Shown here: one piece after another, positions 1 through 8,541 of the stretch
Layout: each line of letters begins with the position of its first letter
How positions within the stretch are numbered: the first letter of the stretch is position 1
From: Chthonomonas sp. UBA2017
GTDB taxonomy: Bacteria; Armatimonadota; Fimbriimonadia; Fimbriimonadales; Fimbriimonadaceae
DNA: 64,000 nt
Reading direction: 5' to 3'
Assembly (NCBI GenBank): GCA_002335425.1
Contig: DDCB01000025.1
Coordinates: 85,072-149,071, forward strand
Made by a program: the position numbers and the translations under genes
Notes under the pieces: model-generated
What the model was told of the DNA's origin: nothing
What the model saw: only the letters and a program-made list of their open reading frames with translations
The model's database searches: none

Positions 1-109
1 ACTTCGAGGCAGCCGATTGACCACGAGAGGCGATCACCGCCTGAAAAAACCATGCGAGCAACGGCGAAAGCGCTGGCGGGGCGTGACCCTTTTTTCGGGG
101 AATCAAGAA

Positions 110-186
110 TGGTCGGAGCGGTGGGATTTGAACCCACGGCCTCTTCCCCCCCAGAGAAGCGCGCTACCAAACTGCGCTACGCCCCG
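110..186 (-). tRNA. tRNA-Pro (GGG anticodon)
   Basis: Read on the minus strand this folds as a complete cloverleaf. The seven-pair acceptor stem starts CGGGGCG (one G-U pair) and the D arm is GCGC/GCGC. The anticodon stem CTTCT/GGAAG carries loop CTGGGGG, which puts GGG at positions 34-36. The T arm is GTGGG-TTCAAAT-CCCAC. The terminal CCA is encoded (110-112). GGG reads proline codon CCC, and wobble reads CCT. Confidence 0.96.
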
Positions 187-195
187 ACTGGCTCC

Positions 196-201
196 ATTGT
201 A
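196..201 (-). promoter_or_regulatory. -10 element of the tRNA-Pro promoter
   Basis: TACAAT on the minus strand ends 9 nt before the first tRNA base, the distance expected if transcription starts at or just before the mature 5' end. No convincing -35 is visible 16-18 nt upstream (best is GTTTCG). Confidence 0.5.
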
Positions 202-231
202 CCTAATGCGAACCCGGGCGAAACTCGGTCG

Positions 232-1467
232 TTACCGGGACTCCGGCTGAGGACGCGCGGGCACCGACTTTCGCAAGGCCTGAGCCAGCTCGCCGGTAGG
301 GCGGCCTCGCATGCCTCGGAACTGCAAGAGCCCGGTCTTCGGGTAGTACTGGGCGCCCAAGAACATCCGGCCCCGGCGGATTCCGAGGTTCACGGCGGGC
401 CCGGCGCCCAATGGTTGGTTCGAGGTCACGACATCCCCCCGGGTCGGGAGGGTCTTGCCTTGGAAGAGAATGGTGGTCGGTCCATCCCCCCAATCGAGTC
501 CGAGTCTGAACGGCACTTCCTGGTTCACTGTTGAGTCACTGCTTGAGAAGTGTACCGTTGAACCATGAATCGAGAACTTTGTGATCCCTCCTGTTTGGGC
601 GTCGATTTCCGCGGAGACGAAACTGGTCACGGACCCGGTTGGGTCAGGCGGCACGATTTCGAGCGGCGTGGCATACATTAAGATGGCCTCATCTGCGGCC
701 CGCTTGTCTGCATAGAGATCTGGCAACTGATTGTAAGGTGCCATCGAGAAAGACCTTGGCATCGGAACTGTCCATGTGAGTTGGGGGGCGAATGGAGCAG
801 GGCCTGCGCGCAAGATGAGCTGAGGGTTGATCTGCCAAGCGGCTTGAGCTGCAATCCCCTCGGCCTCTTCAAGTGAGACCGCAGGAATGTGCGATGTTGT
901 TGCCGGAACCTTCGGCAATTTGGTGCACCCAATTTCGTAAAGGCTTCCATTTTCGGGATCAAAGATGATTTGACCGCCTCCTAGTGGATTGAACGGAATT
1001 CCCCGGTGCTTTGGGTTCACATGAAAACTCGCACGTTGTTGGTGTCCAGGGAACGACTGTTGAGGAATGTCAGACTGGAAAAGTCCAAAAGGCTCTCCAA
1101 ATGCGGTGATCCAGTACGACTGTGCTTTTTGCAGGAGCTGAGCCTCGCTGAGAATAGGAGCGCCTGTTCCCGTTGGGCCATTGAGATTGGCTCTCCGAGT
1201 AAAGCTTGCCAACTGACCATTGTCAAAGAATGAGAGGTCCCCGGCAACTGTAGAAACATGCCATCCACCTGTTTTTTCTTCCGGCCCAGAAACATAGAAG
1301 ATGATTGACGAATAAGGTACCGGTAACGGTGAAATGGCCGGTTCAACGGTTGTCAAGTAGGTAGCAAATATCTCGGCCCGCTCCCGAAACTCAGCGGCAC
1401 TCAGTGCTTGCTCGCTGATATTTGCATTTGTTAAGACGCACTGCAAAAAGATGAGGGGAAGCATCAT
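232..1467 (-). CDS. Secreted hypothetical protein with PepSY-like repeats
   Basis: 411 residues, no confident family. A short hydrophobic N-terminus (MMLPLIFLQCVL) looks like a signal peptide, so the protein is probably exported. Two similar stretches, around residues 105-180 and 195-310, each pair a helix (SEAQLLQKAQSYW; LEEAEGIAAQAAW) with a later strand of the type D-x-x-x-G-x-I/L. This is the pattern of PepSY or YcdB-like inhibitor domains. The start overlaps the stop of the upstream gene (ATGA), so the two are translationally coupled. If the upstream protein is a protease-like enzyme, a PepSY-type partner could be its regulator or inhibitor, but this is inference. Confidence 0.7.
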   Translation of the reverse strand: MMLPLIFLQCVLTNANISEQALSAAEFRERAEIFATYLTTVEPAISPLPVPYSSIIFYVSGPEEKTGGWHVSTVAGDLSFFDNGQLASFTRRANLNGPTGTGAPILSEAQLLQKAQSYWITAFGEPFGLFQSDIPQQSFPGHQQRASFHVNPKHRGIPFNPLGGGQIIFDPENGSLYEIGCTKLPKVPATTSHIPAVSLEEAEGIAAQAAWQINPQLILRAGPAPFAPQLTWTVPMPRSFSMAPYNQLPDLYADKRAADEAILMYATPLEIVPPDPTGSVTSFVSAEIDAQTGGITKFSIHGSTVHFSSSDSTVNQEVPFRLGLDWGDGPTTILFQGKTLPTRGDVVTSNQPLGAGPAVNLGIRRGRMFLGAQYYPKTGLLQFRGMRGRPTGELAQALRKSVPARPQPESR

Positions 1468-2804
1468 GGCGTTATCCTGAATTTGGTAAGGTTCGGTGTA
1501 GCTATCGGAGTGTCACCGAAGAGTCCGTAGAGTCTTGCATCCGGGTCCCCACGGAAGCCCATTGGTTGCGTGATTCTACTTCCTCGAGCGTGGATTGTTA
1601 TCGGAAAATATCTGTTTGCATCCTTGACAGCTTGCGAAACACTATGGCCGGCAACTAAGCGGCTGACAAAGTCTGCCATCCAGTCTTTGAAGGAGGCCAT
1701 GGTCCAGATTTGATCCTGGGTGTAAGCAATTTGGCCATTCACTATCTGCGATGACCCGATGTTCGAGCCAGTCAACAGAGTCTGAGGATAGGCCACGAGC
1801 GCTCGATTCGGGAGAGTGTTGCCGTTGTTAAGAATTCCGAATGCGTTGCCGGTTGAAGCACTCATACTAAAACAAACCATCATGACCACAAGATGATAAG
1901 CAGGATCAACTTTGCGAGCGTTGGGGTTTGACTGAAGATATACAGCTACATCTGAATGCGACAAAAAGCTATTTGAAGGAACAGTATATCCGTATGAATC
2001 GAGAAAACCGTTTCCGAGACCGTGAGTCGTCGCAAAAAGAACGGTGCCAAGAGAGATCCAGCTCGTTAAGCCTTGATCCCGTTGAGCTGACTGCGCTGCT
2101 TGAATGGAAGCAGGAAGCTTCTCATGATTCGTGATCCCTTGTTGGGCTTCTGTCATCGTCTCTCTTGCGATCTTGGATTGGATCCCGTCCAGATTGTCTT
2201 CAAAGATGTAGGAAGTTCCTCCCGGAGTGCTGGAGGGTACATCTCTTGTTGACATTCGCGTCGCGACCGTGACGAGACGATTAATGACACGGGGGTTCAC
2301 AGTCCGGACTAAATCGTCTTCTTCAGATTCTACAATCTGACCGTTCGAATCTTTTCGAATGAACCTGATTTTCGCTGAGAACCGAATCGGTGGAGTTGAG
2401 TTCGGTTGCAACCAAGTGGTTGATAAATGAACGCTCCAACTGCCCGCCGTTAAACCTGTCTCCGGAACCACGCCAATTCCGTTGGCCGAGCAACTCTGCT
2501 CCACGTCCGAAATCATCAATTTGGGCGAGATGATCTGGGCGGAAGTCCACCCATCGGGGCCGACGTACGTCGTATTCGCATCGGGGCCCGCGGCAAGCCG
2601 AAGCTCAAAAAACTCTGAAGTGCCGGTAATCGGCATCCCCGGGTCATCGAACCGAGTGATTTCGAGCCTCGCGGCAAAATTCCGGTTGACGTGATTGTCG
2701 ACGTTGTACTCGTCGGGGGCCGGCCCTCCCGCGGTCTGGCTCATGCTCCAGGACGAGAGGGCAATTCCGCCTAGAATCCAAGTCATTCTCCACTTAGCGA
2801 ACAT
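1464..2804 (-). CDS. Secreted protein with possible caspase-like fold
   Basis: 446 residues from the ATG at 2804. The frame stays open to 3200, but that part overlaps the divergent gene and its promoter. A signal peptide (MFAKWRMTWILGGIALSSWSMSQ) is followed by a beta-rich region (about 30-170). The C-terminal half has ATTHGLGNG, then MMVCFSMSA about 60 residues later, and ends with a GDPDARLYGLFGD stretch. A His-Gly segment followed by a hydrophobic strand ending in Cys, then an Ala-rich helix and a GDP motif, recalls clan CD peptidases (caspase, gingipain, CHAT). The match is by eye and weak. It is coupled by ATGA to the downstream PepSY-like gene. Confidence 0.65.
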   Translation of the reverse strand: MFAKWRMTWILGGIALSSWSMSQTAGGPAPDEYNVDNHVNRNFAARLEITRFDDPGMPITGTSEFFELRLAAGPDANTTYVGPDGWTSAQIISPKLMISDVEQSCSANGIGVVPETGLTAGSWSVHLSTTWLQPNSTPPIRFSAKIRFIRKDSNGQIVESEEDDLVRTVNPRVINRLVTVATRMSTRDVPSSTPGGTSYIFEDNLDGIQSKIARETMTEAQQGITNHEKLPASIQAAQSAQRDQGLTSWISLGTVLFATTHGLGNGFLDSYGYTVPSNSFLSHSDVAVYLQSNPNARKVDPAYHLVVMMVCFSMSASTGNAFGILNNGNTLPNRALVAYPQTLLTGSNIGSSQIVNGQIAYTQDQIWTMASFKDWMADFVSRLVAGHSVSQAVKDANRYFPITIHARGSRITQPMGFRGDPDARLYGLFGDTPIATPNLTKFRITP

Positions 2805-2810
2805 ATCCCG

Positions 2811-2816
2811 AGTATA
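2811..2816 (-). promoter_or_regulatory. -10 hexamer for a probable leaderless transcript
   Basis: TATACT lies exactly 6 nt before the ATG at 2804. Transcription would therefore begin on or within one or two bases of the start codon. No Shine-Dalgarno sequence is present. This placement supports the chosen start over the longer frame. Confidence 0.55.
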
Positions 2817-2847
2817 GCAACGCGCGTTCGCAATTTTCACCGTATTT

Positions 2848-2876
2848 TTGCTGGGTTTTTGAACAAAACGTATTAG
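2848..2876 (+). promoter_or_regulatory. Sigma-70 type promoter for the DUF2339 gene
   Basis: TTGCTG, a 17-nt spacer and TATTAG lie 76 nt before the start codon of the downstream gene. It is divergent from the promoter at 2811-2816, and both sit in the 148-bp intergenic region. Confidence 0.45.
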
Positions 2877-2952
2877 ATGGGCGGTAGCGTCTTTTCCGTC
2901 GCGATTGCAACGAAACCCCACGCAAGCCGCGTCTGGAAGAGAGTGAACTGTC

Positions 2953-5349
2953 ATGTCGGATGAACGTTCGGTTGAACAGCGTCTGGAGGCCTTGGAGGCC
3001 CGGATCGACCAACTGGCGCATCGGCTGGACCGAATGGAGCAAGGCCGCGACCTGAGGCCGGAGTCGCTCTTGATTCCCCCGCCCTTCATCGGCCGACCTG
3101 CCGAAGTTTTCGAGGCCCCGGACCTTCCGAGCCCGACGCCCGAAGAAGTCGTTGTACAAGAGTCGCGCCCGAGACTCGAAGTTCCGTCCAGCCCTAGCAT
3201 TGAGTATCAATTAGGGGCGAAGGTGCTCCCTTGGGTCGGTGGAATTGTCGTCTTGGTGGCGGTTGGATTCCTGGTTGCGGCCGCGATTGACCGCGGATTC
3301 TTGACCCCATGGATGCAGTTTGGCCTGGGGATTCTGACGAGCGTGGCGTTCTTGGTGGTGGGTTGGCTCAAGCGAGAAGAACGCGAGCAGTTCGGTCTGC
3401 TGTTGATGTCGACGGGCTCGTGTGGCGTCTTTTTGAGCCTTGTTGGGGGGCATACTTTTCATTCGCTCTATTCCGCCGAGATGTTAGTGGGTTCGTTTTT
3501 GGCGTGGGGGCTTTTGAATCTCGGGTTTGGCGCGGTCTCTGGCTCAACGACGTTCGTGATCTTGGGCTTCCTGGGAAGTTGGGCGGCGGCTTTGATGCCG
3601 CTCCAGCGAGGGAACGCGACTCTCAGCTTGGCGCTCTACGGCTTTGTCGCGGTGGCGGCGACGATGGTGGCTTGGCGACACCGGTGGGTTGCGGTGCAGG
3701 CATTTGTCTGGTCGATGTCGCTCATCGCGAATCTTCTGATTGGCCTTCAACTGGAAGACACCTTGTTAGCGGTCTCAGTGTTCGGCGGGATCTCGTTGCT
3801 AGCGGCCGGGGTGTTTGCGGCGATTACGGACGTCGATTCGGATTCGATGTGGCTTCCGATGGTCGTGCTTTTCTGCGCGGTTTTTGCCGGGTGGGTCTAT
3901 CTTGCCGAAGTCGAGCGAGTGGGGTTCCTGGTTGCTTTGGGAGTCCTTTGCGCGGGGGGAGCCTGGATCCATCGGGCCCAACACTCGGTGATCGGGTTCT
4001 GGAGTGCGGCTTATGCTGCGGTCTGGATTGCAGCCCCGACGGGTCTGCAGGCGGTGCCAGCCTTTCTTTGGTATTGGGTGGGCGCGATGGCGATGGCCGG
4101 GTTCCTTTGGCGTCGCCAAAACCCCAATTTCCTCTGGCTGGGCTGGCTCCAGGTGCTGATGGCGATATTGGCGTACGGGGTGGCCCTGTTGGCACAGCCT
4201 CCGCTGGCGCCCGAACTTGAGTTGGGACTCTTAGCCCTGCTGGCGGGCGCGATGGTGGCGATGATAGTTGCCGGTCGGTCTTGGCTTGGGTCGAGTCGCG
4301 GGCTTGTCGTCCTGTGCGTTTTGCTATTTCCGGTCTATTCTCGCATGCTGTTCCAGTCGGCGACCCTCTTCGGCTCGTCTCTGCTCGGGGCGGCCCAAGT
4401 GATGCTCTTGGGTTGGGCGGTTTTCTTAGGTCTCCTGGGTTGGCTGGATCGCGACCGAGAGATTTGGATTCGGAGTTTGGCTTGGCATCTGCTGGCGCTG
4501 ACGATTTTTGTGTACACGTCGGTCGGCGAAATCTTTCGTTTGGCAGAGCCAGCCCTTGATCTCCCATTCTTGCTCGTGATGGGCGTGAGCGTGGTTTTGA
4601 TCGCTCGGGGGACGGCTCGTTATTCGGAAGACAAGCAGGTCGCGGCTTCGGCCGCAGGCATCCTCTTGGTCGGGGTCCTTGTTCGGATTCTGACGGTGTC
4701 CATGGGGAGGTTTGATCTCGGATTGACTTCTGAAATTCAGGCGATTCTGAGCTGGGGAATTCCGGCGAGTGCGGCCCTCGTTTTCGCGTGGCGGACGGGT
4801 TGGCTGTCGGGGTTGGTGTCGGGCTGGGTGGCTTATGTCCCGTTCTTGCTTTTGACCCTGGGGGTCCCCGATCTCCAGCGCAGTCCGTTGTTGGATGGTG
4901 GGGCGATTCTCTTGACTCTGTTCTTGACGATCCTGAGTTGGGGGCAGACTCCGGGGCGCCGACTGGTGGTCGTGGTCAGCTTGATCCTGCAATGGGTTTT
5001 GATTTCTCGCGCAGCAGCCGGGGCGGTGCATGGACCAGGGGAGGCGATCTCGGATTGGACCACCACCGGGGCTTGGATCGGTTTTGCGACGATTTTGATG
5101 ATCTGGGGCGCCTGGCGAGACCTGCCACTCTTGCGCTATTGCAGCATGGCCGTCTTTGCGAGCACGCTCTTCAAGGTCTTCTTTGTCGACCTAGCCGAAC
5201 GGATTGACCCCTTGGCGCGGGTTGCGATTCTGATCGTCTTGGGGCTGGTGATGTTGGCGGGCGGCTATTGGTACATCCGCAATCAGAACTTGGCCGAGTC
5301 GCCCCGAAAGCCCGAAAGCGAGGGCTCAACGGAAGCTCTCGGGCCTTAG
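2953..5349 (+). CDS. DUF2339 family polytopic membrane protein
   Basis: 798 residues. Residues 1-35 form a charged coiled coil (VEQRLEALEARIDQLAHRLDRMEQ). A proline-rich linker follows to about residue 75, then more than 20 closely packed hydrophobic segments run to the end, with a short charged tail. This architecture is characteristic of the DUF2339 integral membrane family, whose function is unknown. The gene is monocistronic; the next gene (prfB) converges, with its stop 3 bp away. Confidence 0.85.
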   Translation: MSDERSVEQRLEALEARIDQLAHRLDRMEQGRDLRPESLLIPPPFIGRPAEVFEAPDLPSPTPEEVVVQESRPRLEVPSSPSIEYQLGAKVLPWVGGIVVLVAVGFLVAAAIDRGFLTPWMQFGLGILTSVAFLVVGWLKREEREQFGLLLMSTGSCGVFLSLVGGHTFHSLYSAEMLVGSFLAWGLLNLGFGAVSGSTTFVILGFLGSWAAALMPLQRGNATLSLALYGFVAVAATMVAWRHRWVAVQAFVWSMSLIANLLIGLQLEDTLLAVSVFGGISLLAAGVFAAITDVDSDSMWLPMVVLFCAVFAGWVYLAEVERVGFLVALGVLCAGGAWIHRAQHSVIGFWSAAYAAVWIAAPTGLQAVPAFLWYWVGAMAMAGFLWRRQNPNFLWLGWLQVLMAILAYGVALLAQPPLAPELELGLLALLAGAMVAMIVAGRSWLGSSRGLVVLCVLLFPVYSRMLFQSATLFGSSLLGAAQVMLLGWAVFLGLLGWLDRDREIWIRSLAWHLLALTIFVYTSVGEIFRLAEPALDLPFLLVMGVSVVLIARGTARYSEDKQVAASAAGILLVGVLVRILTVSMGRFDLGLTSEIQAILSWGIPASAALVFAWRTGWLSGLVSGWVAYVPFLLLTLGVPDLQRSPLLDGGAILLTLFLTILSWGQTPGRRLVVVVSLILQWVLISRAAAGAVHGPGEAISDWTTTGAWIGFATILMIWGAWRDLPLLRYCSMAVFASTLFKVFFVDLAERIDPLARVAILIVLGLVMLAGGYWYIRNQNLAESPRKPESEGSTEALGP

Positions 5350-5352
5350 GCT

Positions 5353-6469
5353 CTACTCAACCCATTTGTCGTCGCCAGCGGGTGATTTCAGGTACGCCTC
5401 GATAAAGCCACCGAGGTCGCCATCCATCACACCGACCACGTTGCCGGTCTCGTGGCCGGTGCGGTGGTCCTTGACCATCGTATAGGGCTGCATGACGTAA
5501 GAGCGGATTTGGCGGCCCCACGCTGCAGGTCCGCCGTCCCCTTTGAGCTGATTCATTGCGGCGTCACTTTCGGCGCGCTGAAGCTCGCTCAGGCGGGCAG
5601 CGAGAACCGTCATCGCAGAGGCGCGATTCTTGTGCTGACTCCGTTCGTTTTGGCATTGCACGACGATGCCCGTCGGGAGGTGCGTGATTCGAACCGCGCT
5701 TTCGGTCTTGTTCACGTGTTGGCCTCCCGCGCCTCCGGCCCGAAGGGTTTCGACCTTCAGATCATCCGGATTGATATTGACTTCGGTTTCTTCAATCTCG
5801 GGCAGCACTTCGACTTTGACGAACGATGTGTGTCGCCGGGCCGCCGCATCAAAGGGCGAGATTCGAACCAGCCGGTGAACTCCGTTTTCGGACTTCAGAT
5901 ACCCGTAGGCATTCGATCCCGAGACTAGGAACTGAACGGTGCGGTAGCCGGTCACATCTCCCGGCGTTTCGCTCAGGATCTCCATTTTGAATCCATTGCG
6001 CTCGACCCAACGAGAGTACATTCGAAAGAGCATGGACGCCCAATCGGTCGCCTCGGTGCCGCCGGCTCCTGCGTTGATTTCTACGATCGCGTGGCGGTCG
6101 TCGTGTTCGCCGCTCAGGAGGGTCTGAAGCTCATACTGGTCAAGCTCGCGAAGAAACTGCAGGGCCATCTGGTCGGCCTCTTTTTCGAGTTCTTCGCTCG
6201 GGTCCTCGCGCAACATCTCATAGAGCTCGCGGATGTCGGCCTCAGTTTTGGCCAACGCCTCGAACGGGTTGAGGTTGTCTCTTAGCTTGGAGAGCCTTTG
6301 GAGGTCTTTGTTCGCGGACGCAGGGTCGTCCCAAAAACCGGCTTCAGCTGACTTGGCTTCGAGCTCGGCGATGAATGAGCGGAGTCGAGGGACGTCAAAG
6401 ATGCCCCCTGATAGCGTCGAGGCGAGATTTCGCACCCAACAGCGCTTGATGCTGGTCCTGATTCAGCAT
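5353..6469 (-). CDS. prfB: Peptide chain release factor 2, programmed +1 frameshift
   Basis: RF2 releases peptides at UGA and UAA. The true protein is 371 residues read in two frames. Twenty-four codons run from the ATG at 6469 to CTT (6400-6398), which is followed by an in-frame TGA (6397-6395). Skipping the T at 6397 gives GAC, and the frame continues for 347 residues. The main frame contains the GGQ motif (GGAGGQHVNK), which catalyses hydrolysis, and the SPF anticodon-like tripeptide (ISPFDAA) that recognises UGA. The normal RF2 length is about 365. A start at 6435 in the main frame would give a non-homologous N-terminus and should not be used. Coding segments are 6469-6398 and 6396-5353. 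Confidence 0.97.
6394..6409 (-). promoter_or_regulatory. prfB +1 recoding site
   Basis: On the minus strand AGGGGG (6409-6404), a three-base spacer, then CTT TGA C. This matches the classical RF2 autoregulatory site: an internal Shine-Dalgarno close to the slippery CUU codon and a weak UGA-C stop. Low RF2 lets the ribosome pause at UGA and slip forward; high RF2 terminates at codon 25. Confidence 0.96.
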
Positions 6470-6475
6470 GAGAAG

Positions 6476-6481
6476 AGGATA
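6476..6481 (-). promoter_or_regulatory. -10 hexamer before prfB
   Basis: TATCCT lies 6 nt before the prfB ATG at 6469, with no Shine-Dalgarno, so the mRNA is probably leaderless. A similar element for the divergent ABC gene lies at 6538-6543. Confidence 0.4.
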
Positions 6482-6537
6482 CCTGGGTGGTGCGGCGCGC
6501 TGCCATTCTGGGCCCGAGAAAGGCCGCCGAGCTGAAG

Positions 6538-6543
6538 TACACT
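6538..6543 (+). promoter_or_regulatory. -10 hexamer before the NatA-like gene
   Basis: TACACT ends 6 nt before the ATG at 6550, which fits a leaderless transcript. It also argues for the ATG at 6550 rather than the GTG at 6487 that the open frame would allow. Confidence 0.45.
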
Positions 6544-6549
6544 GCGCGC

Positions 6550-7302
6550 ATGGTTCGCACGGAGGCGCTGAGCAAAAGTTTCTATGACCCGAAAAAGGGG
6601 GAGGTCAGAGCGGTGGTGGATGTTTCCATCGAGGCTCATCCCGGTCGAATTTTTGGCCTGCTGGGTGTCAATGGAGCCGGCAAGACCACCCTCCTGCGCA
6701 TGCTCAGCACAGTGTTACGGCCAACGTCGGGCCGGGCCGAAGTGGCAGGGGTGGACGTGGTCGCTGACCCCGGTCGAGTCAGGGCATCCATCGGCTTTCT
6801 GAGTACGAGCACGGCCCTCTATGGACGGCTTTCTGCTCGCGAAGTCCTTGAGTATTTTGGGGGGCTTTATGGCTTGCAAGGCGAAGCGCTCCGGCAACGA
6901 ATGGAGCTCGCGATCGAGACCCTTCGCCTGAATGAGTTTCTGGATCGCTTATGCGATAAACTTTCGACGGGTCAAAAGCAGCGCGTCTCGATTGCTCGAA
7001 CAATCTTACACGATCCTCCGGTCCTTTTCTTTGATGAGCCGACGGCAGGGTTGGATGTGATGAATAGCCAAACCATCATGGAGTTCATTGAGGGTGCCCG
7101 ACAGAACGGAAAGACGGTCATTTTCAGCACTCACATTATGAGCGAAGCCGAGCGATTATGCGACGATGTGACGGTGATTCATGAAGGGACCCTACGTGGG
7201 CGCGGCTCGGTCGAAGAACTCAAGTCTCAAGCGGGAGAAACCTCTCTTGAAAAAGCGTTTCTTAAATTGGCCGACTACACACCGGGCGGGGTGAGCGCGT
7301 GA
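6550..7302 (+). CDS. ABC transporter ATP-binding protein, NatA-like
   Basis: 250 residues, a single ABC-type ATPase that energises the permease encoded next. It shows Walker A (GVNGAGKTT), the Q-loop region, the signature LSTGQKQR, Walker B with catalytic Glu (VLFFDEPTAGLD) and the H-loop (FSTHIM). The short C-terminus after the H-loop is typical of the Na+/drug exporter (NatA, CcmA) subfamily. Its stop overlaps the GTG start of the permease, so the two are coupled. The exported substrate cannot be read from sequence; in characterised NatAB systems it is sodium. Confidence 0.9.
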   Translation: MVRTEALSKSFYDPKKGEVRAVVDVSIEAHPGRIFGLLGVNGAGKTTLLRMLSTVLRPTSGRAEVAGVDVVADPGRVRASIGFLSTSTALYGRLSAREVLEYFGGLYGLQGEALRQRMELAIETLRLNEFLDRLCDKLSTGQKQRVSIARTILHDPPVLFFDEPTAGLDVMNSQTIMEFIEGARQNGKTVIFSTHIMSEAERLCDDVTVIHEGTLRGRGSVEELKSQAGETSLEKAFLKLADYTPGGVSA

Positions 7303-8489
7303 AACTCATCCAGCACGTTTTCTCAAAAGAGCTGCGCGAAATGTTTCGCGACAAACGGGTCATCACGGGGGCGTTCTTAGGGCCGGTCATTCTAATCATC
7401 TTTCTCCTCACGCTCTTCGGGTTCTTAGATAAGGCCGTTAAGGAGCCCTCCATCGGGAAGATTGGCGTTGTTCAGGGGGGTGAGAAATCGCCCCTCATTC
7501 AGGCATTATCCCTGGGTCTGAAAGCGGAAGTTGATGTTGTGCCGACGCTTCAAGAAGGACGACAAAGATTACGCCAATCTCAGGTCAAAATTCTCTTCCA
7601 TGTGGTTCCTCGAAAGATCGAAGGAGCCGCGCAAGAGGGCCAAGAGATGACGGCGTACTTCGATCGGAATGAACAAGTCGCTTTGATCGCGGCACAGGCC
7701 GCGCAAGCGGCCGTCCAAAAACAGAACTCAGTCATGGTTCAACAAAGCCTTCAAGGCGCGGGGCTTTCGCCTGATCTTTCCGAGCCCGTGATGTTTCGCA
7801 TTGAGAATGAGTCGGCGAGCCGAGGGCTGGGGGCCTCGACGATCGTTTCTCTGCTTCCTTACCTCATTATCATTTGGGCATTTTATGGAGGATTTAGCAT
7901 CGTCAGCGACCTCGTGGCGGGCGAAAAGGAGCGCGGGACACTGGAGACGCTCCTCATTAGCCCGATCCGACGAATCGAGATTGTTTGGGGAAAGTTCATT
8001 GCCTTAAGCATCGTTTGTTTACTCAGTAGCTTATCCAGTTTAGTGGGGGTTCTCATCGTCGGAATCTTGCCGATTGGTCTCGCAAAAACTCTCTTCCCCG
8101 ACGGCATTCAAATGGGGATCGGCCCGATCCTGGCGATTACGGCAACATTGGTTCCTTTGGTCGCCTTCTTTTCGGGCTTGCTTTTGGCGATCAGTGCATT
8201 CGCCAAGAACATGCGCGAGTGTCAAACTTACCTCACGCTCGTCAGCTTCCTCGTGTTGATTCCGGCGATCTTTAGCCAGTTTATCGGCTTTACCGACCTT
8301 GGCAAAGCAACATGGGTCCAGTTTGCCCCGATCTTGAATAGTAGTGTGGTCATTCGGGATGCGCTGTTGAATAAGCTCAATGGTCAAGCCTTGCTGATTT
8401 GCATGGCCGTCAACATCTTGCTCGCGCTCGTGATGCTCCGAATCGTGGTTCGTATGTTTCACCGAGAAGAAATTCTCGTCCGAACATGA
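7299..8489 (+). CDS. ABC-2 type permease, NatB-like
   Basis: 396 residues, starting at a GTG that overlaps the previous stop (GTGA). One N-terminal transmembrane helix (about 25-45) is followed by a 130-residue extracytoplasmic domain, then five to six C-terminal helices (from about 185). This is the ABC2_membrane_3/NatB layout. The motif VAGEKERGTLETLLISP just after the first helix of the bundle is the conserved coupling segment of this family. It forms an exporter with the ATPase upstream. Confidence 0.9.
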   Translation: MKLIQHVFSKELREMFRDKRVITGAFLGPVILIIFLLTLFGFLDKAVKEPSIGKIGVVQGGEKSPLIQALSLGLKAEVDVVPTLQEGRQRLRQSQVKILFHVVPRKIEGAAQEGQEMTAYFDRNEQVALIAAQAAQAAVQKQNSVMVQQSLQGAGLSPDLSEPVMFRIENESASRGLGASTIVSLLPYLIIIWAFYGGFSIVSDLVAGEKERGTLETLLISPIRRIEIVWGKFIALSIVCLLSSLSSLVGVLIVGILPIGLAKTLFPDGIQMGIGPILAITATLVPLVAFFSGLLLAISAFAKNMRECQTYLTLVSFLVLIPAIFSQFIGFTDLGKATWVQFAPILNSSVVIRDALLNKLNGQALLICMAVNILLALVMLRIVVRMFHREEILVRT

Positions 8490-8541
8490 TCGAGACACTT
8501 CTTGGGAATCCTCGCGGGGTTTGTGACCGTAGGAAAAATCG

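Noticed and set aside
3824..4567. Antisense frame of 247 codons within the DUF2339 gene
   Set aside because: Pro/Arg-rich translation typical of the antisense of a GC-rich membrane gene; no start site or motif.
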